A stretch of 64,000 nucleotides of DNA, from NCBI GenBank assembly GCA_023653095.1, contig JAMNXP010000010.1, positions 1 to 64,000 on the forward strand, read 5' to 3'. This DNA is from Bacteroidia bacterium (GTDB lineage Bacteria; Bacteroidota; Bacteroidia; NS11-12g; UBA955). Of this stretch, positions 42,939-50,907 are shown in pieces. Under the pieces are notes generated by a model. The model saw only the letters and a program-made list of their open reading frames with translations, ran no database searches and was not told the DNA's origin. Positions within the stretch are counted from its first letter, which is position 1. Each line of letters opens with the position of its first letter. Position numbers and translations under genes: made by a program.

Positions 42939-44138
42939 TTATACCCTCTCAAATATAATAGCCGAGCCTTGTCCTACGCCAATGCACATGGTGGCTAAGC
43001 CGTATTTAAGTGAGGGATTACGTTTCATTTGATGCAATAAGGTGGCAGAGATGCGAGTGCCTGAGGCGCCGAGAGGGTGGCCAATAGCGATGCTTCCGCC
43101 GTTAAGATTTACTTTGTTAGGGTCTGCTTTTAAAGCATCGATGCTGGCAAGAACTTGTGCTGCGAAAGCCTCGTTCAATTCCATGATGTCGAGTTGGTCA
43201 ATGGACAGACCTGCCTTAGCGAGGGCTTTATGAGTGGCTGGCACGGGTCCAATTCCCATGATAGCTGGATCCACACCGGCAATGCCGAAGCTAACAATTC
43301 GGGCTATGGGAGTGAGGTTGTACTTTTTAACCATGTCCTCACTGGCAAGCAAACAACAAGCAGCACCGTCATTGATGCCCGATGAGTTTCCAGCGGTCAC
43401 GCTTCCATTAGAACGGAAGGCGGGAGACAAGGTAGCCAAAACTTCAGGGGTGCTCAATCGCGGATGTTCATCGGTTTGAAATATAATAGGGTCTTTTTTC
43501 TTTTGGGGGATGTGGATAGGGGTGATTTCATCATGGAAGTCGCCGCGTTCATGAGCTTGTTGCCATTTTAACTGCGACTCGTAAGCAAATTGGTCTTGGC
43601 GTTCTCGGGTAATGTTGAATTTTTCAGCCACGTTCTCAGCTGTTTCGCCCATGGAAAATGGATGATGCAGTTTAGACAATGACTTGTTGGTGAATCTCCA
43701 TCCAATGGTGGTATCATAAATTTCAGGGGTGCGCGAAAATGCCGCTTCGGCTTTGGCCATGACAAAAGGTGCACGAGTCATGCTTTCGGTGCCACCAGCA
43801 ATAATCAGATTGGCTTCACCGCTTTTGATGGCCATGTATGCGTTTTGGATGCTTTGTAACCCCGATGCGCACAAACGATTCACGGTGTATCCAGGAACCG
43901 ATTCGGGTATTCCAGCCAAGAGAGAGGCCATACGAGCTACGTTTCTGTTGTCTTCCCCCGCCTGATTGGCTGCGCCAAAAATAACTTCGTCAACTTCTGA
44001 GTAGTCTATCTGGAGATTTCTGCTAACGATGGATTTTATCACTTCGGCGGCTAAATCATCAGGGCGAACCGATGCGAGGGTGCCACCAAATTTTCCAACC
44101 GCGGTGCGGGTAATGTCAATTACAAAAACATCCTTCAT
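42939..44138 (-). CDS. paaJ: 3-oxoadipyl-CoA thiolase (acetyl-CoA acyltransferase)
   Basis: The 399-residue thiolase carries the nucleophile Cys90 in NRLCASGLQS, His354 in GHPLGASG and Cys385 in MCIGVGQG. ANQAGEDNRNVARMA near residues 57-71, SMTRAPFVMAKAEAAFSR and DTTIGWRF follow the E. coli PaaJ and PcaF sequences closely as I remember them, so it probably cleaves 3-oxoadipyl-CoA to succinyl-CoA and acetyl-CoA at the end of phenylacetate or beta-ketoadipate breakdown. The minus strand reads GACCTTTG 4 bases before the ATG, a weak minus-7 box. Its stop touches heptamer array 2. A general fatty acid thiolase role cannot be excluded. Confidence 0.88.
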   Translation of the reverse strand: MKDVFVIDITRTAVGKFGGTLASVRPDDLAAEVIKSIVSRNLQIDYSEVDEVIFGAANQAGEDNRNVARMASLLAGIPESVPGYTVNRLCASGLQSIQNAYMAIKSGEANLIIAGGTESMTRAPFVMAKAEAAFSRTPEIYDTTIGWRFTNKSLSKLHHPFSMGETAENVAEKFNITRERQDQFAYESQLKWQQAHERGDFHDEITPIHIPQKKKDPIIFQTDEHPRLSTPEVLATLSPAFRSNGSVTAGNSSGINDGAACCLLASEDMVKKYNLTPIARIVSFGIAGVDPAIMGIGPVPATHKALAKAGLSIDQLDIMELNEAFAAQVLASIDALKADPNKVNLNGGSIAIGHPLGASGTRISATLLHQMKRNPSLKYGLATMCIGVGQGSAIIFERV

Positions 44139-44160
44139 GACACAAAGGTCGGAAAAAGGA

Positions 44161-44895
44161 TTAATTCAATTTCAATTGATATGTAAGATTTACACCTGTG
44201 TTGTATAAATATCCCTCAATGGGAGTATTGTGTGTGAGACTAAACAGTGAATATCTGAAGGTAGGTTCGATGGTGAATTTCGATTTAGAATTGATGTTGT
44301 AGGTGGCACCCAATCCAATATTAGGCATTAAATTGAATCTGCTGTAAGTCGATTCCCCATCCATGTTTTTTCTGGTAATGTTTGGTTGAGAGGGGTCTGA
44401 AACCGAAATGATTTGTGATTTTTGAAAGCGGAAAAAATTCGCAGACATACCTACATGATAAGTTAGCTGCCATTTTCTTTTGCCGAAGGATTGCCTGAAA
44501 TTTAATGGAATTACCCAGTAATGGAAGCGGTCATAAATATCCCCAATATAATAAGAATTATCAGTCATTACATTGACATTGAGGCTTGAATAACCCATAT
44601 TTTGGTAGCCAAGCCCCATTTCGATGTACGTTTTTGGGGATATAGATACAGCTAGATTTAATTGGGTTGTGTAACCCAAGAGACGGGTTTCATTTGAATT
44701 TCTCATGCGGATGATATCATGTACAAACGGATCATTGCCGGAGCTCGACAGATGACGATTGTTGAGATCAGGTGAAAATCCCAAGGAAAGAAAAACAGAC
44801 CGATTATAATTTTCAGATGGCGTTGGGGTGATTTTTTGGGATATCAAATAGTTAGTAGAAATAGCAGTTAAAAATAAAAGTAAATTACTTTTCAT
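44161..44895 (-). CDS. Predicted outer membrane beta-barrel protein
   Basis: The 244-residue protein has a short signal peptide (MKSNLLLFLTAIST...LISQK) and then alternating amphipathic strands such as QLNLAVSISPKTYIEMGLGYQ, WVIPLNFRQSF and NIGLGATYNIN, ending in an aromatic-poor but regular strand VNLTYQLKLN. This fits a small 8 to 10 strand barrel of the PorT/OMP_b-brl kind common in Bacteroidota. The function is unknown. It lies 22 bases upstream of the thiolase start and diverges from the PhoH gene. Confidence 0.75.
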   Translation of the reverse strand: MKSNLLLFLTAISTNYLISQKITPTPSENYNRSVFLSLGFSPDLNNRHLSSSGNDPFVHDIIRMRNSNETRLLGYTTQLNLAVSISPKTYIEMGLGYQNMGYSSLNVNVMTDNSYYIGDIYDRFHYWVIPLNFRQSFGKRKWQLTYHVGMSANFFRFQKSQIISVSDPSQPNITRKNMDGESTYSRFNLMPNIGLGATYNINSKSKFTIEPTFRYSLFSLTHNTPIEGYLYNTGVNLTYQLKLN

Positions 44896-45009
44896 TTGAA
44901 TATAACGATGGAATATGTAATATCATTCATTTGTGCAGTTTTTTAAAGATGCAAGCATTTCAAAAACAATTAATTAATATATGCTTAATATACAAAACAG
45001 ACAGAAAGG

Positions 45010-45017
45010 TACCTTTG
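45010..45017 (+). promoter_or_regulatory. Minus-7 box (TACCTTTG) for the PhoH gene
   Basis: TACCTTTG ends only 4 bases before the ATG at 45022. Transcription would start at or next to the A of the start codon, giving a leaderless mRNA. No TTG is found at the usual spacing. Confidence 0.5.
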
Positions 45018-45021
45018 ATAT

Positions 45022-46347
45022 ATGCCGAAAAAGATATTTATTTTAGACACATCGGTCATATTGTTTGACCACCAAGCCGTAACTAATTTTCAGGAGCATG
45101 ATGTGGCTATTCCAATTACGGTATTAGAGGAATTGGATAATTTCAAAAAAGGTAACGACACAATCAATTTTGAGGCTAGACAGTTTATACGTTTTGTTGA
45201 TGCCTTATCACAAGGCAATTCATTGAGTGAATGGATTACAATAGACAAGAAGAGAGATTCAAAGTTTAAGGTTATCATGGAGGTGTCTGATAAATTGAAA
45301 ATAGATGCCACAAGAATTTTCGGTGATCGGAAGGCAGACCATTTAATTTTAAATGCGGCTTTGTTGATGTCGGAACAATATCCAAAGCGAAAAGTCATTC
45401 TTGTGACCAAGGATATGAATCTTAGGTTAAAAGCGAGATCATTGAATTTATTGTCGGAAGACTATGAAACAGGGAAAATCAAAGACGTAGAAGGACTTTA
45501 TAGAGGAATCACACGCTTGGAACTTCCAGATAGTGCTCAGATAGAGGAGATTCACAAGTCAGACCGTGTCAATGCCAATTCCATTCTTGATTTTCAGCCA
45601 GAAGCACATCATTATTTTATACTCAGAAATCACAAGAGTTCCATTTTAGCCTACTATAACGCCGAGCAACAGACTTTAGAAAAAGTAGAAAAGGAGGTGG
45701 TTTGTGGCATTAAGCCGAAGAATGCTGAACAGGCGTTTGCCATTCATGCACTTATGAATCCAAAGGTAAAATTAGTAACCATTCAAGGCGTTGCGGGTAC
45801 TGGAAAGACTTTATTGGCTTTGGCAAGTGCGTTAGCACAGAAATCGGATTTTGTGCAAATTTATCTTGCTCGCCCCATTGTTCCGTTAAATAATAAAGAC
45901 ATTGGATTTTTACCGGGCGATGCAAAAGAAAAAGTGAGCCCCTATATGGAACCCTTGTGGGATAATTTAAAGGTGATTCAAAATCAGTACAAAGAGAATT
46001 CTAAAGATTATCAACGCATCAATGAACTTGTGAAAAATGAGAAATTATTGGTTACCCCATTGGCCTTTATTCGCGGAAGAAGTTTGTCAAATATCATGTT
46101 TATTGTTGATGAAGCTCAAAATCTTACCCCTTTAGAAGTTAAAACCATCATATCTCGAGCCGGTGAAGGTACTAAAATAGTTTTTACTGGAGATATCCAC
46201 CAAATTGATACACCATACTTGGATTCTGAATCTAACGGATTGAGCTATTTGATTGATCGATTGAAAGGTAGGTCGATTTATGCGCACATTACCTTGGAAA
46301 AAGGGGAAAGAAGTGAGTTAGCAAATCTAGCAAATGAGCTACTTTGA
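45022..46347 (+). CDS. PIN-PhoH fusion protein (PhoH2 type)
   Basis: The 441-residue protein joins an N-terminal PIN ribonuclease domain (about 1-150; first acidic residue in FILDTSVILFD, then LEELDNFKKG and a DRKADHLIL segment) to a C-terminal PhoH ATPase. Walker A is GVAGTGKT (256-263) and Walker B FIVDEAQN (D363-E364). PhoH2 proteins of this layout unwind and cleave RNA in mycobacteria. LARPIVPLNNKDIGFLPGD and FTGDIHQIDTPYLD are further PhoH marks. It stands alone on the plus strand. Confidence 0.93.
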   Translation: MPKKIFILDTSVILFDHQAVTNFQEHDVAIPITVLEELDNFKKGNDTINFEARQFIRFVDALSQGNSLSEWITIDKKRDSKFKVIMEVSDKLKIDATRIFGDRKADHLILNAALLMSEQYPKRKVILVTKDMNLRLKARSLNLLSEDYETGKIKDVEGLYRGITRLELPDSAQIEEIHKSDRVNANSILDFQPEAHHYFILRNHKSSILAYYNAEQQTLEKVEKEVVCGIKPKNAEQAFAIHALMNPKVKLVTIQGVAGTGKTLLALASALAQKSDFVQIYLARPIVPLNNKDIGFLPGDAKEKVSPYMEPLWDNLKVIQNQYKENSKDYQRINELVKNEKLLVTPLAFIRGRSLSNIMFIVDEAQNLTPLEVKTIISRAGEGTKIVFTGDIHQIDTPYLDSESNGLSYLIDRLKGRSIYAHITLEKGERSELANLANELL

Positions 46348-46385
46348 GATGCAATTCGATAACACAAGTTTAATATAGGGGTAAT

Positions 46386-46414
46386 TTGGAGCGATATTAC
46401 CCCGAGTAATTTTG
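46386..46414 (+). promoter_or_regulatory. Promoter of the ATP-grasp gene
   Basis: TTG (46386-46388), an 18-base spacer and TAATTTTG (46407-46414) form a two-part promoter. The box ends 6 bases before the ATG at 46421, so the transcript should be near-leaderless. Confidence 0.65.
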
Positions 46415-46420
46415 TGGCAA

Positions 46421-47386
46421 ATGAGTCAAGTTTTCTCTTTGCCCACGGCAGCAATTTTATATGCCGATAGTCGTTTTACACCTTGGAAAGAGAATATAGA
46501 TTTTTCTACCATATCTTCTATTTATCATGCCCTTGAAGGTGAATTTGATACAACGGTCATTCATATGACTGAACCTACCCCAGAATTCGGTGAATTTCTT
46601 CAAACGTTTGACGTGGTTTTTAATTTGTGTTATGGTTTTGGACATTACAGTCAGGCTGAGGTAGCGCAGTTTTTAGATTTATATGATATCAATCATCTAA
46701 GTAGCAGCGGAAACTCTCAGGAGGCGGCCCAAGATAAGCTATTGGTAGAAGATTTGTGTATTGAGCAAGGTATTAAAACTGCTACAACTTTCAGAACTAT
46801 CAAGGCACTCAGTGATTACGCGGGGAAGGTCATTGTAAAACCTCGTTTTGGTGGTTGTCATAGGGGAATTTCTATTTTAGATAATGATTCTGAGAACTTT
46901 GAATTTTTGTCGAATGCTGTATTAGATTCTGAATCGTTGGTTCAGCCATATTTATTAGGGCGCGAATTTTCTGTAGCTGTTATACCAAACTCAAAAGGCA
47001 ATGGTTATGAAACACTAAAACCAGCAGAGATTGTTCCTTATCCTCACAGAGCGGTTTATGTTGCGGGAAACTCTTTCGGTTCAACACAGAGAGACATGGA
47101 GTATACTCTTGAACCTTCGGTATTGAAAGATTTGGAAATGTCGGCAGTTCAAATTCACCACGTTTTAGGACTGAGCTATGTTTCTAGAGTTGATTTCAGA
47201 ATTTGGAATCACATGCCTTTTATTCTAGATGTCAATACCATGCCCAATATGCATCCCCAGAAGAGCATTTTGCCCTTTTTGTTGAAATACTCGGGCATTG
47301 AGTTGAAAGAATTCTTATTGAGACAGGTTCGTGTAAATGTGAAAGTAAACGGCGAATTAACACATTTGCAAACGGCTGAATTCTAA
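46421..47386 (+). CDS. Orphan ATP-grasp ligase, D-Ala-D-Ala ligase-like
   Basis: The 321-residue protein has the ATP-grasp fold: KLLVEDLCIEQGIKTATTF begins the ATP domain (about residue 106), VIVKPRFGGCHRGISIL holds the ATP-binding lysine, VQPYLLGREFSVAVIP is the hinge, and FILDVNTMPNMHPQKS (from about 267) is the metal site, equivalent to EVNTLPG in D-Ala-D-Ala ligase. Here the metal site begins with Asp and NTMPN replaces the usual NTLPG. No cell wall genes are close, so the amino acid or peptide it joins is unknown. The ATG at 46421 is preferred over a TTG three codons earlier because of the promoter. The final 30 bases overlap a convergent gene. Confidence 0.85.
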   Translation: MSQVFSLPTAAILYADSRFTPWKENIDFSTISSIYHALEGEFDTTVIHMTEPTPEFGEFLQTFDVVFNLCYGFGHYSQAEVAQFLDLYDINHLSSSGNSQEAAQDKLLVEDLCIEQGIKTATTFRTIKALSDYAGKVIVKPRFGGCHRGISILDNDSENFEFLSNAVLDSESLVQPYLLGREFSVAVIPNSKGNGYETLKPAEIVPYPHRAVYVAGNSFGSTQRDMEYTLEPSVLKDLEMSAVQIHHVLGLSYVSRVDFRIWNHMPFILDVNTMPNMHPQKSILPFLLKYSGIELKEFLLRQVRVNVKVNGELTHLQTAEF

Positions 47387-47797
47387 GTCTACAAGAATTC
47401 TTGCTTCACCTTGGGATTCGTTGAGGGACTTAAATGCATTTTCCTTGGGTATTCCCAATCGTTTAAAAATCTCATTCACCCAAAAATGTAAAGTTGGTTT
47501 ATGATTGCATTTTAAGGTGAGTTGATTCTTGAATAAACGCCAAGTGCATCCGCCAGGAATGCTGAATTCGCAATAGAGAAGGTTTTCTGTTTCGTGCAAC
47601 CAAAGCCAAAGTTGCCATTTATTGTTGATTAATTCTTCTCCATCGGTAATGATCTGGTTGCCTTCTTCATCTAAAAAAATGCCTTGATGAAGTTGAACAG
47701 GTGTATTGTTTGGGATGCAGTTCAGTATGGTAATTTCTACGCTGCTGATTTGAAACCCGTTCATAGATAATTTCCCGAAAAATGGTATCGTATTCAT
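47357..47797 (-). CDS. Hypothetical protein
   Basis: The 146-residue product matches no family I know. It is a soluble-looking, strand-rich protein with three Trp in KWQLWLWLHE and an IPGGCTWRLF segment; the C-terminal third is helical (LHFWVNEIFKRLGIPKENAFKSLNES). No signal peptide or membrane helix is present. An internal ATG 11 codons in could also be the start. The 3' end overlaps the ATP-grasp gene tail-to-tail by 30 bases. It is the only plausible gene in this 550-base gap, but may need confirmation as real. Confidence 0.6.
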   Translation of the reverse strand: MNTIPFFGKLSMNGFQISSVEITILNCIPNNTPVQLHQGIFLDEEGNQIITDGEELINNKWQLWLWLHETENLLYCEFSIPGGCTWRLFKNQLTLKCNHKPTLHFWVNEIFKRLGIPKENAFKSLNESQGEARILVDLEFSRLQMC

Positions 47798-47945
47798 AAT
47801 GATACGATTTTCGCCCCGAAATATTGCGGTTATGTAAAGTGAAGAAGAACATTGTGTTAGTTCATGGGTTTGTTCTCCACTTGATATTCACATTGAGATT
47901 TCTGCACAGACTTTTATAACTTCGCAGTCCAAAATTTGGATTTGT

Positions 47946-48662
47946 ATGGGAAGGATATTCGAAAAACGCAAACATAAGATGTTCGCTCGCTTTGACCGTA
48001 TGGCAAAGCAGTTCACTAAACTAGGTAAGGAAATCGCGATTGCCGTGAAAATGAGCGGTGAAAATCCCGATTATAATCCGCGTTTGCGCTTGGCCATCCA
48101 AAATGCCAAGAACGTGAATATGCCCAAAGATCGTGTTGATGCGGCTATCAAAAGAGCCATCAGCAAGACCGAAGGTGATTACGAAGAGGTTCGATATGAA
48201 GGTTATGCTCCCCACGGTGTTGGGGTAGTGGTAGAAACCGCAACTGACAATCCTACCAGAACGGTAGCCAATGTTCGTATGCACTTCAACAAGGGCGGAG
48301 GTTCACTGGGTAAAACTGGGTCTTTAGATTTTAATTTTACCCGCAAAGGAGTGTTTAAAATTGCAAAGTCTACCCTCGCTGGAAAAGATTTAGACGAGTT
48401 TGAGTTTGAACTGATTGATCATGGCTTGGAAGATTTTGCTTTCGATGAAGAAGATGTATACGTGTACAGCGCTTTTACCGATTTTGGTCAGATGCAAAAA
48501 GCCTTAGAAGACATGAAAATTGAAGTAGTCAATGCCGAACTTCAGTATATTCCTAATTCCTATGTGGATTTAGACGAAGCTCAGGCACAAGAGGTTCTTG
48601 ATTTGGTGGAGAGGTTGGAAGGCGATGATGACGTTCAAAACGTTTATCATAACCTAAGATAA
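47946..48662 (+). CDS. YebC/PmpR family protein
   Basis: The 238-residue protein has the three-domain YebC layout. The N-terminal part is GRIFEKRKHKMFARFDRMAKQFTKLGKEIAIAVK, where most relatives read GHSKWxxIKxxK, so the first residues diverge. NVNMPKDRVDAAIKRA and YEGYAPHGVGVVVE follow. YebC proteins have been described as transcription regulators and as factors that help ribosomes through proline stretches; this one is closer to the YeeN-like subgroup by its start, which is my inference. A variant box TAACTTCG (47917-47924) lies upstream. Its stop touches the stop of the convergent gene with no gap. Confidence 0.88.
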   Translation: MGRIFEKRKHKMFARFDRMAKQFTKLGKEIAIAVKMSGENPDYNPRLRLAIQNAKNVNMPKDRVDAAIKRAISKTEGDYEEVRYEGYAPHGVGVVVETATDNPTRTVANVRMHFNKGGGSLGKTGSLDFNFTRKGVFKIAKSTLAGKDLDEFEFELIDHGLEDFAFDEEDVYVYSAFTDFGQMQKALEDMKIEVVNAELQYIPNSYVDLDEAQAQEVLDLVERLEGDDDVQNVYHNLR

Positions 48663-49799
48663 TCAAAAAGGACAATCAGCGCATTGACGTTTCTTGATTT
48701 CAGGAAACGTAGCTTGCACCCAAATATTTCTTTCGGGTTGAGTGGGGTCGTTGCTTACAATCCAAATTCCAATTCCTTTTTTTCCATTTTTAGTTACCGT
48801 ATCGAAAAGAACTTTTACCCTCATGGTTTCTCCGGGAGCCAACGTTGTTTTAGGAACCGTCAATGTGATGCATGGGCAGTCAGGTATCATTTGGTGAATG
48901 TTGAGCGGTGATTTTCCGTCGTTTTTAAAGTCAAAATGTCCGTTTAAATATCCACCTGAAGGCACCTCGCCAAAATTGAGTGCCGTAGGAGTAACCACAA
49001 GTTTAGGGGCCTTTTTTAATTTTTGGGCACTTAAAGTGGGGAAATATTGCTTGCGGTTGTAACTAACATTGATGCCTAAATAAAAGTTCCCGTAACTGTT
49101 GGAAATCACCGGAATTTCAAATCCCCCGAAACCATAAGAAGGAGCTTTATTACCGTCGATGGTAACGATGACTTTTTGAGATTCACCGGGTTCGAGTGAC
49201 TGGGGAAATCCTTCAATGGTAATATAATCAGGAGTGCTCCCAGGACCCAGCGGCTGGATGGTAGCGGTAAAATCACTGTTGTTGGTGAGTCTAAATTCTT
49301 TTTTGAGGATTTGATTGTCGAACAGCGGATCAAAAGTCAGATTGATAAGGTCAGCTTGAAGATTTCCTATGTTGGGAATGGGCGCGCCGATGGTGGTAGG
49401 TTGAGGACGAATAACGTTTCCCTTGATATCAAGATATTGGATGGGATTGACTTTAGAATTGGAGTAAACGGTGATGGTTTTATTGAAAGTTCCGAGGCGG
49501 TTGGTGGTTTCGTAGCGCGCGTCAACAAATCCGCTATCGCCGGGTTTAATGACGTTTTCAGACCATGTGGGTGTGGTACAACCGCAGCTAGTTTCTACAT
49601 TTAAAATTTTTACGGGGGTGGTGCCGGTATTTTTAAAAATAAAACGGTGGGTAGCAAATCGCATACTTTCTTCTAGGGTGCCAAAATCATAAATGCGTTC
49701 ACGAAAACCAAGGGCACCTGAGGTAGGTTCATCTTGAGCGAGCGCAACATTTGAAATAAAAAGACTGGCAGCGATAAAAATATTTTTGATGAGATTCAT
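48663..49799 (-). CDS. Exported DUF1573 (ASH-like) protein
   Basis: The 378-residue protein starts at 49799 with a signal peptide, MNLIKNIFIAASLFISNVALAQ; an upstream extension of 36 residues is unlikely because it precedes the signal. DUF1573 immunoglobulin-like domains are visible around residues 35-120 (YDFGTLEE, FIFKNTGTTPVKILNVETSCGCTTP) and again near 270-360 (LNFGEVPSGG, FDFKNDGKSPLNIHQMIPDCPCITL). The conserved CGC and CPC pairs and the final CADCPF may form disulphides or bind metal. The family is common in Bacteroidota, with unknown function. It abuts yebC tail-to-tail. Confidence 0.85.
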   Translation of the reverse strand: MNLIKNIFIAASLFISNVALAQDEPTSGALGFRERIYDFGTLEESMRFATHRFIFKNTGTTPVKILNVETSCGCTTPTWSENVIKPGDSGFVDARYETTNRLGTFNKTITVYSNSKVNPIQYLDIKGNVIRPQPTTIGAPIPNIGNLQADLINLTFDPLFDNQILKKEFRLTNNSDFTATIQPLGPGSTPDYITIEGFPQSLEPGESQKVIVTIDGNKAPSYGFGGFEIPVISNSYGNFYLGINVSYNRKQYFPTLSAQKLKKAPKLVVTPTALNFGEVPSGGYLNGHFDFKNDGKSPLNIHQMIPDCPCITLTVPKTTLAPGETMRVKVLFDTVTKNGKKGIGIWIVSNDPTQPERNIWVQATFPEIKKRQCADCPF

Positions 49800-49884
49800 A
49801 AATTGAAAAGAGAGTATAATTATGTGGTCATAGACGTAAAAACGGGGATTTAGGTTGTTTTCGGGGGATATTTTTACGTAAATA

Positions 49885-49892
49885 CAAAGATA
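49885..49892 (-). promoter_or_regulatory. Candidate minus-7 box (TATCTTTG) for the DUF1573 gene
   Basis: TATCTTTG on the minus strand fits TAnnTTTG and lies 85 bases before the ATG at 49799. An upstream TTTG is only 14 bases away, a short spacer, so support is limited. Confidence 0.35.
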
Positions 49893-49981
49893 ATGAAAGG
49901 AAATCACAAATAGATTTTATGAATGCAGATGGGAGTTTTTGATGGTTTTCAATGAAAATCAATATTTTTTTGGAGCAGGTG

Positions 49982-50012
49982 TTGATAATGACAAAAAATA
50001 ATCTTAATTTTG
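49982..50012 (+). promoter_or_regulatory. Promoter of the ribosomal protein cluster
   Basis: TTG (49982-49984), a 20-base spacer and TAATTTTG (50005-50012) form a full two-part promoter 21 bases before the rpsL ATG. The box overlaps an in-frame upstream ATG at 50010, ruling that start out. Confidence 0.8.
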
Positions 50013-50033
50013 CCGTCCTTTTTGGGAAAAAAT

Positions 50034-50414
50034 ATGCCTACTATTCAACAGTTAATTAGAAAAGGTCGCCAGGAGATCGTGGTAAAGAGTAAGTCTCCTG
50101 CATTGGATTCTTGTCCACAGAGACGCGGTGTTTGTACCCGTGTATATACCACTACGCCTAAGAAGCCAAACTCAGCGCTTCGTAAGGTTGCGCGTGTGCG
50201 TTTGACCAACGGTAAAGAGGTGAATGCCTACATCCCTGGAGAGGGCCACAACTTGCAAGAGCACAGTATTGTGTTGGTTCGCGGCGGAAGGGTGAAAGAT
50301 CTTCCGGGTGTTCGTTACCACATTGTACGTGGAGCATTAGACACTGCAGGTGTTGAAGGTAGAAATCAGAGAAGAAGTAAATACGGAACCAAAAAGCCAA
50401 AAGCTAAAAAATAA
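50034..50414 (+). CDS. rpsL: Ribosomal protein S12
   Basis: The 126-residue S12 sits in the decoding centre. [13 protein letters not shown] holds Lys43 and Lys44, the positions known in E. coli (42 and 43) for streptomycin resistance; both are Lys, so no resistance change is seen there. The later block [18 protein letters not shown] is conserved. [12 protein letters not shown] is the normal start and lies after the promoter. rpsL opens the str part of the cluster. Confidence 0.97.
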   Translation: MPTIQQLIRKGRQEIVVKSKSPALDSCPQRRGVCTRVYTTTPKKPNSALRKVARVRLTNGKEVNAYIPGEGHNLQEHSIVLVRGGRVKDLPGVRYHIVRGALDTAGVEGRNQRRSKYGTKKPKAKK

Positions 50415-50428
50415 TCACTAGTTAAGCC

Positions 50429-50899
50429 ATGAGAAAAACGCGCGCTAAAAAACGCATATTGATTCCTGATCCTAAGTTCAACGATCAGTTAGTTACTCGT
50501 TTTGTAAACGGAATGATGTACGATGGTAAAAAGTCAACTGCATTGAAGATTTTCTACGATGCCATTGATATTGTTGAACGTAAGGTGACTGAAGAGCCTG
50601 GTATTGAGACTTGGAGAAAAGCAATGAACAACGTAATGCCTGCTGTAGAAGTAAAGGCACGTCGTGTGGGTGGAGCTACTTTCCAGATCCCTACTGAGAT
50701 TCCTCAGAGAAGACGCGTAGCGGTAGGAATGAAATGGTTGATAAACTACTCTCGCAGAAGAAACGAAAAGTCTATGGCCGAAAAGTTAGCAGCGGAAATC
50801 GTTGCAGCTTCAAAAAGTGAAGGTGCTTCTGTAAAAAAGAAAGAAGATACTCACAAAATGGCTGAAGCAAATAAAGCATTCTCACATTTTAGAGCATAA
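50429..50899 (+). CDS. rpsG: Ribosomal protein S7
   Basis: The 156-residue S7 organises the 3' major domain of 16S rRNA. It starts [15 protein letters not shown] and contains [14 protein letters not shown] and [14 protein letters not shown], both typical. It lies 14 bases after rpsL and 8 before fusA, in the usual str order. Confidence 0.97.
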   Translation: MRKTRAKKRILIPDPKFNDQLVTRFVNGMMYDGKKSTALKIFYDAIDIVERKVTEEPGIETWRKAMNNVMPAVEVKARRVGGATFQIPTEIPQRRRVAVGMKWLINYSRRRNEKSMAEKLAAEIVAASKSEGASVKKKEDTHKMAEANKAFSHFRA

Positions 50900-50907
50900 T
50901 TGAAAAC

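Noticed and set aside
42497..42958. An open frame of 153 codons through heptamer array 2
   Set aside because: Its middle only repeats a 7-residue block because 21 bases hold three 7-base units; it overlaps truA on the other strand and has no family features.
49800..49907. N-terminal extension of the DUF1573 protein
   Set aside because: It would put 36 residues before an obvious signal peptide; the ATG at 49799 fits export.
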